Positions 1 through 7,079 of a stretch of 34,421 nucleotides of DNA are shown here, in pieces; the stretch's first letter is position 1; each line of letters opens with the position of its first letter. The position numbers and the translations under genes were made by a program. Below the pieces are notes generated by a model. The model searched no databases. It worked only from the letters and a program-made list of their open reading frames with translations, and had not been told where the DNA came from. This stretch comes from CAIQOK01 sp043781315 (lineage in GTDB: Bacteria > Verrucomicrobiota > Verrucomicrobiia > Limisphaerales > CAIQOK01), in NCBI GenBank assembly GCA_043781315.1, contig JAYWBR010000288.1:1-34421 (forward strand). The letters are read 5' to 3'.

Positions 1-321
1 CCAGCTCGCGACGTTGAAGCCCGTCTCGCTGCGGATGAGCGGCGTGAGTAGTCGGTCGGGGTGGTCGTTCTGCAGGTAGCGCTTCACGCCCTTGGGACAA
101 AGCTTGCCCTGGTTGACGGGAAATTCCTCCCACGGCTCGAAGCCGATGACTTTGTTGTCTTTGACCTTGAGTTGAATGCCGCATTGCACGCCGCAGAAAC
201 AGCAATGCGTCTTCACCAGCTTGTCCGGCTCGCGGTTGTCCCAGCCGCCCGCAGGCGTGTAGGCAAGTGTCGGGCCGTAAAGCTCGGTGTATTTGTCGTC
301 GGTTATGGTTAAGGTTGCCAT
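1..321 (-). CDS. nasA: Assimilatory nitrate reductase catalytic subunit, N-terminal part (runs off window)
   Basis: Partial molybdopterin oxidoreductase; only the first 107 residues are inside the window and the frame is open to position 1. Residues 39-78 carry the N-terminal [4Fe-4S] domain: HCCFCGVQC (C40-x2-C43-x3-C47) followed by C75 in LCPKG, the arrangement of NasA/NarB/NapA-type nitrate reductases. The enzyme would reduce nitrate to nitrite in the cytoplasm using bis-MGD molybdenum cofactor. No signal peptide or twin-arginine motif is seen, which favours an assimilatory enzyme over periplasmic NapA. The ATG at 321 is the only good start upstream of the cluster; the Shine-Dalgarno is weak. 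It is the last visible gene of the nitrate cluster, separated from the membrane protein gene by a repeat-filled gap. Family assignment is firm; NasA rather than another cytoplasmic Mo-oxidoreductase rests on context. Confidence 0.88.
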   Translation of the reverse strand, partial: MATLTITDDKYTELYGPTLAYTPAGGWDNREPDKLVKTHCCFCGVQCGIQLKVKDNKVIGFEPWEEFPVNQGKLCPKGVKRYLQNDHPDRLLTPLIRSETGFNVASW

Positions 322-332
322 GCGGGAAAGCG

Positions 333-565
333 GTTAAACGCAGAGACGCGGAGGACGCAGAGAAGCGCAGAGGATTTTGGACTGCGGTGGCAGAGCGAAG
401 CGGCGACACCGCTTTCGGGCGGGAGTGAAGTTTTCGAACGGGCGGGAGACTTTCGTCCATTCGAAAGCGGCGTGGCGCTTCGCTTCCCGCCGCAGTCCAA
501 AAAGTTTTGGTTGCAGTCATGCCACTCTGCGCCTCTCCGCGTTCTCTGCGTCTCTGCGTTAAAAA
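333..565. repeat. Nested inverted-repeat element between nasA and the membrane redox gene
   Basis: Outer imperfect arms at 333-373 and 525-565 are built from AACGCAGAGACGC-type units and are reverse complements with a few differences. A second, perfect 13-bp pair is nested inside: TTTTGGACTGCGG (375-387) and its complement (490-502). The same GGACTGCGG motif recurs at 11175-11239. The element fills the 253-bp gap between the two genes. It gives rise to spurious short ORFs on both strands; no gene is seen in it. Confidence 0.8.
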
Positions 566-574
566 TTATTGTGG

Positions 575-1657
575 TCATCGTCCGATGCTCCTTCCTTGGT
601 TCAAAGCCAGCAGCTTTCGCCGACAGGCGGGGCAAATGTCTTGGTAGTGAATGTGTCCGTGCGCCGTCGCAAAGCGGTAGTCGAAGCCAAGTTGATCGAG
701 CACCACTTTCAAATCGTCCACCTGCATCTGGCTCGCGAAATCCTCGCCGCAACTCCGGCAATGCGCGCGCGGCCCGGCTGCGCCGACCTTCTTGTAGCGG
801 CTCACGCACAACGAACAGGTGCGCTGGAACATGTGGAAAAGTTTTCCGTAGGGAATGTAGAGCAGCAGCGCGACCACGCTGACCATGTGGACGACCGCCC
901 ACAGATGATGACCGCGACCTTCGAGGAACTTGTAGCAGACAGTGAGCGCCAGGCCCGTGGCGGTGACGGCGAAGATCATCAGCAACGGCAGGATGTCCTC
1001 GAGAAATGTCTGCGTCGCGCGCTCGCCCGCGTCGGTCAATCGCCGGTAAGCGGCCAGCACCAGGCCCACCAGCACCAGCACGGCGGAAATGTTCAGCGCA
1101 TTGAACATCACCAGCGCCTTGAGGCTGTGAACGCTGAAGCTGTCCACCGGCAGGCCGAACATCAGCACTCGATACATCTCCGCGTTGTCCGCGAACGACT
1201 CGAAGTGAATCCAGCCGAACACGAGCGGAAACGTGATCGCGAACGCCAGCGTACAACCGCCGGACAAACAAAGGTGCATGATCCAGCGGTAGCCGCCGCG
1301 CTTGCGGATGAATTCCTGCGCGACGAAGTTGCGCGCCAGCGCGAAGCCCAGCGTGCCCGCGCCGTGCGGCAGCGGAAGGGCGGGACGGGCTGCGGGCTGC
1401 GGGCTGCGTGAAGAAACTTCCACCCGCCGGAAGAACAGTTGCAGGCCGCGCTTGAAATACATCCGCGACGGCGGCCGCTGCGCCCAGACCATGAACCGGT
1501 AGCCGACCGCGAACGCGGCGAGCATGGTGCCGATGGCGTAGCCCGTGAGCGCCGCGTCGAAGTGGACGAAGCCGTGCGAGCCAAGCGCGATGAACAGCAC
1601 GACTGCCAGCGTCAGCAACCCGCCCGCCACCAGGGCAAAATGATTGGTCGCCCTCAC
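575..1657 (-). CDS. Membrane redox protein with histidines and three C-terminal CxxC pairs (NarI-like?)
   Basis: A 360-residue polytopic protein with about six hydrophobic segments: roughly residues 7-27, 36-58, 125-150, 183-205, 220-244 and 252-275. Histidines near membrane segments (H128, H177, H250/H251, H257, H275) could ligate b-type haem. The cytoplasm-facing C-terminus has three CxxC pairs (C281/C284, C300/C303, C342/C345), suggesting zinc ribbons or an iron-sulfur/rubredoxin-like site. The start is GTG, overlapping the nirA stop as GTGA, so it is translationally coupled to nirA, and nasA follows. The likely role is to pass electrons to, or anchor, the nitrate reductase, in the manner of NarI/DsrM-type cytochrome subunits. 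I do not recognise a precise family; haem binding is inferred from histidine placement only. A CGGGCTG heptamer repeat lies in the loop near residues 84-92. Confidence 0.7.
   Translation of the reverse strand: MRATNHFALVAGGLLTLAVVLFIALGSHGFVHFDAALTGYAIGTMLAAFAVGYRFMVWAQRPPSRMYFKRGLQLFFRRVEVSSRSPQPAARPALPLPHGAGTLGFALARNFVAQEFIRKRGGYRWIMHLCLSGGCTLAFAITFPLVFGWIHFESFADNAEMYRVLMFGLPVDSFSVHSLKALVMFNALNISAVLVLVGLVLAAYRRLTDAGERATQTFLEDILPLLMIFAVTATGLALTVCYKFLEGRGHHLWAVVHMVSVVALLLYIPYGKLFHMFQRTCSLCVSRYKKVGAAGPRAHCRSCGEDFASQMQVDDLKVVLDQLGFDYRFATAHGHIHYQDICPACRRKLLALNQGRSIGR
1386..1406. repeat. Heptamer tandem repeat, CGGGCTG x3
   Basis: Three perfect copies of a 7-bp unit inside the membrane redox gene, encoding part of the low-complexity SPQPAARPAL segment between the second and third hydrophobic stretches. 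It keeps the frame. It has the same unit length as four other tandem arrays in this window. Confidence 0.85.
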
Positions 1658-3447
1658 GCGCTCACCTCGTCGAAGATTTCCTGGAGCCGCTTCAAGTCAT
1701 GTTGCCCGGTGAACGCCTGGAAACTCTGGCCGGCCGCGCGGTGGCGAAGATAGGCGCGCAGCATTTTCTCCAGCAACGACGGCAGTTCCGTGGCGGTCAC
1801 CCCGGTAAACACCTGCCGCCCCACCGCCTGCCGTGCGCCAAAGCCGCCGCCGACAAAAACGTGGTAGCCGTCCTCACCCCGGACCTTCGTGCCGAGCAGG
1901 CCGATGTCGCCCATGTAATGTTGCGCACAGGAGTTCGGACAGCCGGTGAGGTGGATGTTGATCGGCTGATCCAGCGTGATTTTTTTTTCGAGGTAATTGG
2001 CCAGTTCAATCGCGTGGCCCTTCGTATTGGCCTGGGCGAATTTGCAGTAGGAATTTCCCGTGCAGGCGATCAGCCCGCCGCGCAGGTGCGACTGCCGGGT
2101 GTCGAAGCCCAGTTTGCGTACCGCTTTCTCAACCGTGGCGACGAAGGCGTCCGGCACATTGGGGATGATCAAGTTTTGCCAGACGGTCAGGCGCACTTCA
2201 GCGGAGCCGTAAAGCTCGGCGATCTCCGCGAGGCGAATCATCTGCTTCGCCGTAAGCTGGCCGACGGGAATGGCCACGCCGACGTAGTTGAAGCCGGTTT
2301 GCTTCTGCGGATAAACGCCGATGTGGGTGTGGGAAGTTTCGAGTTTCGAGTTTCGAGTTTCGAGTTTCTCGACCGGCGCGCGTTGCAACTGATAGCCCAG
2401 CAGCTTCTCCGTTTCGGCCAGATATTTTTCCAGCGACCAGGTTTCGAGCAGATGCTTGAGGCGCGCCTTCTTGCGGTCGGTGCGATTGCCGTTCGCGATA
2501 TAGACGCGGGTAAGCGCGACGACGACCTTGTTCAGCTCGGCGGGCTTGACCAGCACGCCGAGATCGCGGGCAAAAGCCTTGTGACCGGTTGCGCCGCCGA
2601 GGGAGATGCGGAAGTAAACGCCGGGCGTCAACGGAGCGCCGGTCTCCGACCCGGCACGCTGCGGTTGCCCAACCAAACTCGCCGGGTCGGAGACCGGCGC
2701 TCCAACAAACACCGCTTTCGCGCCGATGTCGTTGGTGTCCTCGACCGTACCGATGAGACCGCCGCCGTCGTAGGCGATGTTAAACTTGCGCGGCAGATCG
2801 TAAAACGAACGGTCGTTGATGATGATCTGGCCGAGTTCGCGGCAGAACGGCATCACGTCAATCAGCTCGTGCGGATCAATGCCCGCCGTGGGATTTGCGG
2901 TGAGATTACGAATGTTGTCCGCGCCCGCGCCACGCGTGTGCAGGCCCACGGTCTGGACGCGACGGAGAAAATCCGGGCAATCTTTCGGCTGGATGAGCCG
3001 CATCTGCAAGTTCGCGCGCGTCGTAATCTGGACGTAACCGGTGGTCAGTTCCTTGGCGACGTGGGCGAGTTCGCGAAGCTGGAATGTTTTCAGCAGGCCG
3101 CCGGGAATCCGCAGCCGGGACATGAACGCTTCCTTGTTTGGCGAGAGGAAGAACAGGCCGTTCCATTTGAAACGAAAGATTTCCTCCTTGTCCGGAGCCT
3201 TGTTGTTGACGGCGTTTTCGATGATCTGATCGTAGGCGTCGAGCGGATGCAGTTCGTGCTTCACGCGCTCCTCGAAAATCAAATCGTCGAGCGTGACTTT
3301 CTTCCCGGTCGGCGGCAGCGGTTCGACGTCGGAAAACCGCAGGCCGCTCGCGGCGAGGCCGGAGAAATAGCCGTCGAGATATTGCCGCTGAGTTTCGTTG
3401 AGCGGTTCGCCGTTGACGTGCTGGACTGGAATGTCTGTCGTGCTCAT
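1654..3447 (-). CDS. nirA: Siroheme/[4Fe-4S] nitrite reductase (NirA-type)
   Basis: A 597-residue enzyme expected to reduce nitrite to ammonium (six electrons). The siroheme-[4Fe-4S] ligands are C462, C468, C503 and C507 in ACTGNSYC and TGCPNSC. The CTGN form is typical of ferredoxin-type nitrite reductases, whereas sulfite reductases usually carry CxxxPxC. TTRANLQMR (142-150) matches the substrate/siroheme arginine motif of the family, and two ferredoxin-like half domains with two nitrite/sulfite reductase domains can be followed. The N-terminus (residues 15-34) carries an LNETQRQYLDGYFSGL motif also found in the neighbouring diflavin reductase. Two insertions are visible: a 24-residue palindrome-encoded segment (about 249-272) and KLETRNSKLET (361-371). 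The stop overlaps the next gene's GTG. Its electron donor is probably the upstream flavoprotein. Sulfite reductase is the alternative, but motif and context disfavour it. Confidence 0.9.
   Translation of the reverse strand: MSTTDIPVQHVNGEPLNETQRQYLDGYFSGLAASGLRFSDVEPLPPTGKKVTLDDLIFEERVKHELHPLDAYDQIIENAVNNKAPDKEEIFRFKWNGLFFLSPNKEAFMSRLRIPGGLLKTFQLRELAHVAKELTTGYVQITTRANLQMRLIQPKDCPDFLRRVQTVGLHTRGAGADNIRNLTANPTAGIDPHELIDVMPFCRELGQIIINDRSFYDLPRKFNIAYDGGGLIGTVEDTNDIGAKAVFVGAPVSDPASLVGQPQRAGSETGAPLTPGVYFRISLGGATGHKAFARDLGVLVKPAELNKVVVALTRVYIANGNRTDRKKARLKHLLETWSLEKYLAETEKLLGYQLQRAPVEKLETRNSKLETSHTHIGVYPQKQTGFNYVGVAIPVGQLTAKQMIRLAEIAELYGSAEVRLTVWQNLIIPNVPDAFVATVEKAVRKLGFDTRQSHLRGGLIACTGNSYCKFAQANTKGHAIELANYLEKKITLDQPINIHLTGCPNSCAQHYMGDIGLLGTKVRGEDGYHVFVGGGFGARQAVGRQVFTGVTATELPSLLEKMLRAYLRHRAAGQSFQAFTGQHDLKRLQEIFDEVSA
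2334..2368. repeat. Heptamer tandem repeat, GAAACTC (coding strand) x4 plus one near-copy, inside nirA
   Basis: On the coding (minus) strand there are four perfect GAAACTC units and a fifth ending in T, 35 bp in all, encoding KLETRNSKLET. Because 7 and 3 share no factor, each reading frame of the array yields the same cyclic heptapeptide and no stop codon. A 34-bp identical array is in moeA at 19821-19855. Confidence 0.93.
2633..2703. repeat. In-frame palindromic element inside nirA (copy 1)
   Basis: Perfect 23-bp inverted arms at 2633-2655 and 2681-2703, beginning GGAGCGCCGGTCTCCGA, with a 25-bp spacer. With one flanking base it equals 72 bp, or 24 codons, and encodes GAPVS...GSETGAP in NirA. 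The insert lies just before the conserved YFRISLGGATG segment. A second copy of identical core length is in the diflavin reductase gene at 4373-4443. Confidence 0.92.
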
Positions 3448-3472
3448 GAATTACGAATGGCGGGGAACAAGG

Positions 3473-3553
3473 CCGAAACATTCAACGTCCAATGACTGCG
3501 GGCGGCCACCCGTTGTAATTTCGATGTTGAATGTTGAATGTTGAATGTTTCGG
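3473..3553. repeat. Inverted repeat with ATGTTGA heptamers between the diflavin reductase gene and nirA
   Basis: Perfect 14-bp arms CCGAAACATTCAAC (3473-3486) and its complement (3540-3553). The right side includes three tandem ATGTTGA heptamers (3524-3544). It occupies most of the 126-bp gap upstream of nirA. On the transcript it would form a hairpin ahead of nirA; no U-tract was seen, so I do not call it a terminator. Confidence 0.85.
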
Positions 3554-3573
3554 TTTTCATCTTGGAAATTCGC

Positions 3574-5427
3574 TCAATAAACGTCGCGTTGATAGCGCTT
3601 GTCGGCCTTGAGTTTTTTCATGAACTCGACAGCGGCTTCCTTGCTCAAACCACCGGCGGTCTCGGCGATTTGATGCAGCGCGGCATCCACGTCTTTCGCC
3701 ATGCGTGAGGCGTCGCCGCAGACGTAGAAGTGCGCGCCAGCCTGAAGCCACTGCCAAAGTTCAGCGGCATTTTCCAGCATCCGGCTCTGGACATAAACCT
3801 TCGCCGCCTGATCGCGCGAGAAGGCGAGATCGAGCCGGGTAAGAAAGCCCTCGCGCTTCCACGCGTTGAATTGTTCTTCGTAAAGAAAATCGGTGGCGCT
3901 CTTCTGGTCGCCGAAGAACAGCCAGTTTTTCCCCTTCGCACCGGTGGCCTTGCGCTCTTCAAGAAAGGCGCGGAACGGCGCGATGCCGGTGCCAGGGCCG
4001 ACCATGATTATCGGCGTGTCGCCATTGTGCGGCGGCTTGAAACCGTGCGAAGGCTGGACGAAAACTTTCACGTAATCCGCGTCACCCACGCGGTCGGCGA
4101 GGAAAGTCGAAGCCACGCCTTTGCGCACGCGGCCGTGACTTTCGTAACGCACGGCTCCGACGGTCAGATGAACTTCGCCGGGATGCGCCTTGGGCGAGGA
4201 GGAGATCGAGTAGAGGCGCGGTGCGAGTCGTTTGAGCAGCGGCAAGAGTTGTGTGACCGGCATCGGCGCGGGCAGCAAATTGAGGAGGTCATGCACGTCG
4301 CGGCCCCAGAGCCACTTCTTCAAATCGTCGCGGCGCTCCGGTGCAACCAGCGCGGCGAATTCTGCAAGGGCCGGAGCGCCGATCTCCGAATCGGCTCGTT
4401 GGGAGGTCGTGGCGGAACGAGCCGATGCGGAGATCGGCGCTCCGGCAGCTTTCGCGATGGTGGCCAGCAGTTCCAGCGACGGCTTGGTCACGTCAAAATC
4501 CCGGATGAGCGCTTCGCGCAACGGTTTGGTGCGCCCGCCAACCGTCACCGGCTCGGCGCCGGTACAACGCAGCGTAGCCAGAAGATCATTCACCAACTCG
4601 TCGCAGTTATGCGGCACCACGCCGAGCGCGTCGCCCGCTTCGTAGGTCAGGCCGCTGCCGTCGAGGCTGATCTCGTAATGGCGCACTTCCTTGTCCGAGC
4701 CGTCTTTGTTGAGCAGGACGTTGTTCAGCAGGCGCGCGGGGAAAGGATTTTTTTTGCCGAACGGTTCGGCGGTGGGCGCGGCGGAAACCGGAGCGGCACT
4801 TCCATTCGTCGCGGGTGCCGGAGCGGAAGCCGATCCGACTTTTTCGAGCACGGCCGCGATCCACGTTTTCGTGGCCGCTTCGTAATCCACTTCGCAGTCG
4901 GTGCGATCGTGAATCCGCTGCGCGCCGAGCTGTTCGAGACGGGCATCAATTTTTTTGCCGGCGGCGCAGAACTGTTCGTAGTTGGTGTCGCCCAGCGCGA
5001 GGACGGAAAATTTCAAATGCGCCAGCGAGCCGGGCGCGTCGGATTTCAACCAATCCCAGAACGCCTGCACGTTGTCGGGCATGTCGCCCTCGCCGTAGGT
5101 GCTGGTGATGACGAACAGGTTGCTCTCCTTGCTCCAGTCAATCGTCGCGTGGGCGGCGGCATCCACGACCCGCGCGTTGCAGCCCTTGGTCTTGGCTTCT
5201 TTGGCAATCTGCTTGGCAAGTTTTTCAGCGGTGCCGGTCTGACTGCCGAATAAAATCAGGAGCGGCACGGTCGGTGTCGCGGTAGCAGATTCGCCAGCGG
5301 TTTGACCGGCGGGAACAAAGCCCTTGCCCGCCATCAGGCCGGCCATGTAGCCGTTGAGCCAGAGCCGTTGTTCGGCGTTGAACGGGGCGGTTTCGGGAAT
5401 GAGTGGCAGGCCGGTCATGGTTTCCAA
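3574..5427 (-). CDS. CysJ-type NADPH-dependent diflavin reductase
   Basis: A 617-residue flavoprotein with the domain order of sulfite reductase alpha subunit. The flavodoxin/FMN domain (about 55-195) has GSQTGTAE at 61-68, STYGEGD at 109-115 and ALGDTNYE at 144-151. An Ala/Pro linker follows (198-222). The FAD/NADP module has RLYSISSSP at 404-412, GPGTGIAPFRAF at 478-489 and CGDA at 570-573, and ends RYQRDVY as in CysJ. It should move electrons from NADPH through FAD and FMN to a siroheme partner. Here the only siroheme gene nearby is nirA, immediately downstream, so it probably serves nitrite reduction. Residues 15-34 resemble the NirA N-terminus. Residues about 329-352 are a palindrome-encoded insert. 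Its start lies within the end of the PP2C/kinase gene (13-bp overlap). The CysJ symbol is withheld because the partner is not CysI-like. Confidence 0.88.
   Translation of the reverse strand: METMTGLPLIPETAPFNAEQRLWLNGYMAGLMAGKGFVPAGQTAGESATATPTVPLLILFGSQTGTAEKLAKQIAKEAKTKGCNARVVDAAAHATIDWSKESNLFVITSTYGEGDMPDNVQAFWDWLKSDAPGSLAHLKFSVLALGDTNYEQFCAAGKKIDARLEQLGAQRIHDRTDCEVDYEAATKTWIAAVLEKVGSASAPAPATNGSAAPVSAAPTAEPFGKKNPFPARLLNNVLLNKDGSDKEVRHYEISLDGSGLTYEAGDALGVVPHNCDELVNDLLATLRCTGAEPVTVGGRTKPLREALIRDFDVTKPSLELLATIAKAAGAPISASARSATTSQRADSEIGAPALAEFAALVAPERRDDLKKWLWGRDVHDLLNLLPAPMPVTQLLPLLKRLAPRLYSISSSPKAHPGEVHLTVGAVRYESHGRVRKGVASTFLADRVGDADYVKVFVQPSHGFKPPHNGDTPIIMVGPGTGIAPFRAFLEERKATGAKGKNWLFFGDQKSATDFLYEEQFNAWKREGFLTRLDLAFSRDQAAKVYVQSRMLENAAELWQWLQAGAHFYVCGDASRMAKDVDAALHQIAETAGGLSKEAAVEFMKKLKADKRYQRDVY
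4370..4446. repeat. In-frame palindromic element inside the diflavin reductase gene (copy 2)
   Basis: Inverted arms of 31 bp (4370-4400 and 4416-4446) with a single mismatch and a 15-bp spacer. The core from GGAGCGCC to GGCGCTCC (4373-4443) is 71 bp, the same length as the nirA copy. It encodes 24 residues of the form GAPIS...DSEIGAP, in the same frame and orientation as copy 1. It sits in the FAD-binding/connecting region, between LLATIAKAA and ALAEFAALV. Confidence 0.92.
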
Positions 5428-7064
5428 TGTTTCGACAGGAGAAATAACAGCGCGAGGATGATCCCAAACAAAATGTAAAATCCGATCTGATAAAACCGCA
5501 GCGGATCGCGCACGGACAGCGGGGTGTTCTTCGGATGAAACGGCGCGACCTGATCGGGGTGCGACAACTCGAAGAGCATCTCGGAATAATTCTGGTGGCG
5601 CGACTCGGGTTCCGGCGAGAGCGAGCGCAGCAGCAACGACTCAAACCACGGCGGGATGTTGGCGTTGAGTTTCCCCGGACGCTTGGCCGCGTGAAAGCGC
5701 GGCGTCTGGAAGCGTTCGATTTCGCCGAATGGAAACGCCCGGGTCAATGATTCGAACAACGTGACGCCGACGGAAAAAATCTCCGTGCGTTCAGAAATGG
5801 CCGCGCCTTGGAAACGTTCCGGCGCGAGGTAGCTCGCAGTTCCAGCACGCGAGGTGACGGAGAAAAGTTCCGTCACACTCCCGAAGTCCACGAGCTTGAA
5901 ATGAATGCCGTCATAGCCGGGCACCACGAGGATGTTCTCCGGCTTGAGGTCGCCATGAACCAGATCAAACCGCAGCAGGCTCTGGGCGCCCGCGAGGAGA
6001 AATTTCCCGAGCGCGATGGCTTCATCCACGGCGAGCTGGCGCGAGCGGAGAAAAGTTTTCAGGCTGGGCGCCTCGATGAATTCCATCGCGTAAAAACGCT
6101 TCGTCGCCCGCTCGGTTAGAAACGTGCGCGGGAAAAATTCATTGTCCGCCAGCCGCAGCGCGTTCCAGGTTTCCTTGACGAAGAGGTTGAGGATTTCCGC
6201 GCTCTCGCGGGCTTCGAGCGGGACGAACTTGAGCGTGAACTTCTGCCCGTCGCGCGTGGCCAGCCAGACACGGTCGCTGTGCTGGAACGGCTTCACCAGG
6301 GTGAAGCCGTCCACCACATCGCCTTTGGTGAGGGTGGCGGGAATTTCGAGCGGCAGTTCGTTCACGGCGCGGAGTCGTCCGGTCTTTTCAATATCAAGCA
6401 CGATGGCGCTCATGTCGTCGAGCGTTTCCGGCGTCGCCTGTTCCCGCGCGGTGGTGACCAGGCTGCGCGCCGCCCCGCGCCGGTGCAACTGGCCGGCCAG
6501 GGCTTCATGATTCAGCACGTTGAAAATTCCGTCCGAGCAAAGCAGCGCGATGTCGCCGTCCTGCAACTGGCGTTCAAAATAATGCGGCTCGATGTCCGCC
6601 GACAGGCCGACGGCGCGATCCAGAACGTGGCTCATCCCGGCCAGTTGCCCGACGTGATCCTGCGAGAGCTGGGTGAGCTGGCCGCCGCGTGAAAGATAAA
6701 CCCGCGAGTCGCCGACGTTCAGCCCGTAGAGCTGGTCGCCTTCGATGACGGCAACGGCGAGCGTGGTGATCAGTTCCGGCCCGCCAAAACGCGTGAGGGA
6801 ATCCTGATGCAAGGTGTGGTTGTTGAGGCGGGTGAATTCACTCAACGCCTTTTGCGGCGTCCACGAGCGCGGCCGCGTCTCATAGTTGTTCACCAGCGAG
6901 CGCACCGTGCGGTCGGCGGCCTCGCGCGCCGCTCTGGACGAGCCGGCCCCGTCGGCCAGGACGGCGATGACCGTCTCACCCCACGCCTTCACGGCGAAGG
7001 CGTCGTGCGATTCGGTGCCTTCCTTCTGCGGCAGTCCGTAACTGGTGGAGTTTATTTTCATCAA
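5415..7064 (-). CDS. Fused PP2C-type protein phosphatase and Ser/Thr protein kinase with C-terminal membrane anchor
   Basis: A 549-residue bifunctional signalling protein. The N-terminal PP2C domain (about 5-225) has metal-binding motifs DGAG (38-41), NVGDSRVY (116-123), CSDG (176-179) and DDMSA (216-220). The kinase domain (about 250-500) has the putative ATP lysine K279, glutamate E298, the catalytic loop HGDLKPENIL (370-379, D372; HGD instead of HRD), DFG (393-395) and an APE-like LAPERF. The last ~25 residues contain one hydrophobic segment (about 523-543), so the protein is probably anchored with its domains in the cytoplasm. Bifunctional phosphatase/kinases of this layout are known next to nitrate-assimilation genes in some proteobacteria, but their targets are unclear. 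It starts 15 bp after narK and overlaps the diflavin gene by 13 bp, so it is clearly co-transcribed. A role in post-translational control of nitrate uptake or reduction is inferred. Confidence 0.9.
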   Translation of the reverse strand: MMKINSTSYGLPQKEGTESHDAFAVKAWGETVIAVLADGAGSSRAAREAADRTVRSLVNNYETRPRSWTPQKALSEFTRLNNHTLHQDSLTRFGGPELITTLAVAVIEGDQLYGLNVGDSRVYLSRGGQLTQLSQDHVGQLAGMSHVLDRAVGLSADIEPHYFERQLQDGDIALLCSDGIFNVLNHEALAGQLHRRGAARSLVTTAREQATPETLDDMSAIVLDIEKTGRLRAVNELPLEIPATLTKGDVVDGFTLVKPFQHSDRVWLATRDGQKFTLKFVPLEARESAEILNLFVKETWNALRLADNEFFPRTFLTERATKRFYAMEFIEAPSLKTFLRSRQLAVDEAIALGKFLLAGAQSLLRFDLVHGDLKPENILVVPGYDGIHFKLVDFGSVTELFSVTSRAGTASYLAPERFQGAAISERTEIFSVGVTLFESLTRAFPFGEIERFQTPRFHAAKRPGKLNANIPPWFESLLLRSLSPEPESRHQNYSEMLFELSHPDQVAPFHPKNTPLSVRDPLRFYQIGFYILFGIILALLFLLSKHWKP

Positions 7065-7079
7065 ACGTCCGCGCGCATT

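Noticed and set aside
309..1271. Long minus-strand ORF overlapping the membrane redox gene (starts inside it, ends in the repeat gap)
   Set aside because: It is in a different frame from the well-supported 360-residue gene, is Arg-rich, and its end is translated repeat (NAETQRTRRGAE-type), a known kind of false ORF.
1699..3495. 598-codon plus-strand open frame opposite nirA
   Set aside because: It mirrors the codons of nirA on the other strand; high GC content keeps the antisense frame open. No family motif is seen, and nirA motifs are unambiguous.
3730..5253. 507-codon plus-strand open frame opposite the diflavin reductase gene
   Set aside because: Antisense shadow; composition is Arg/Gly-rich without any recognisable domain.
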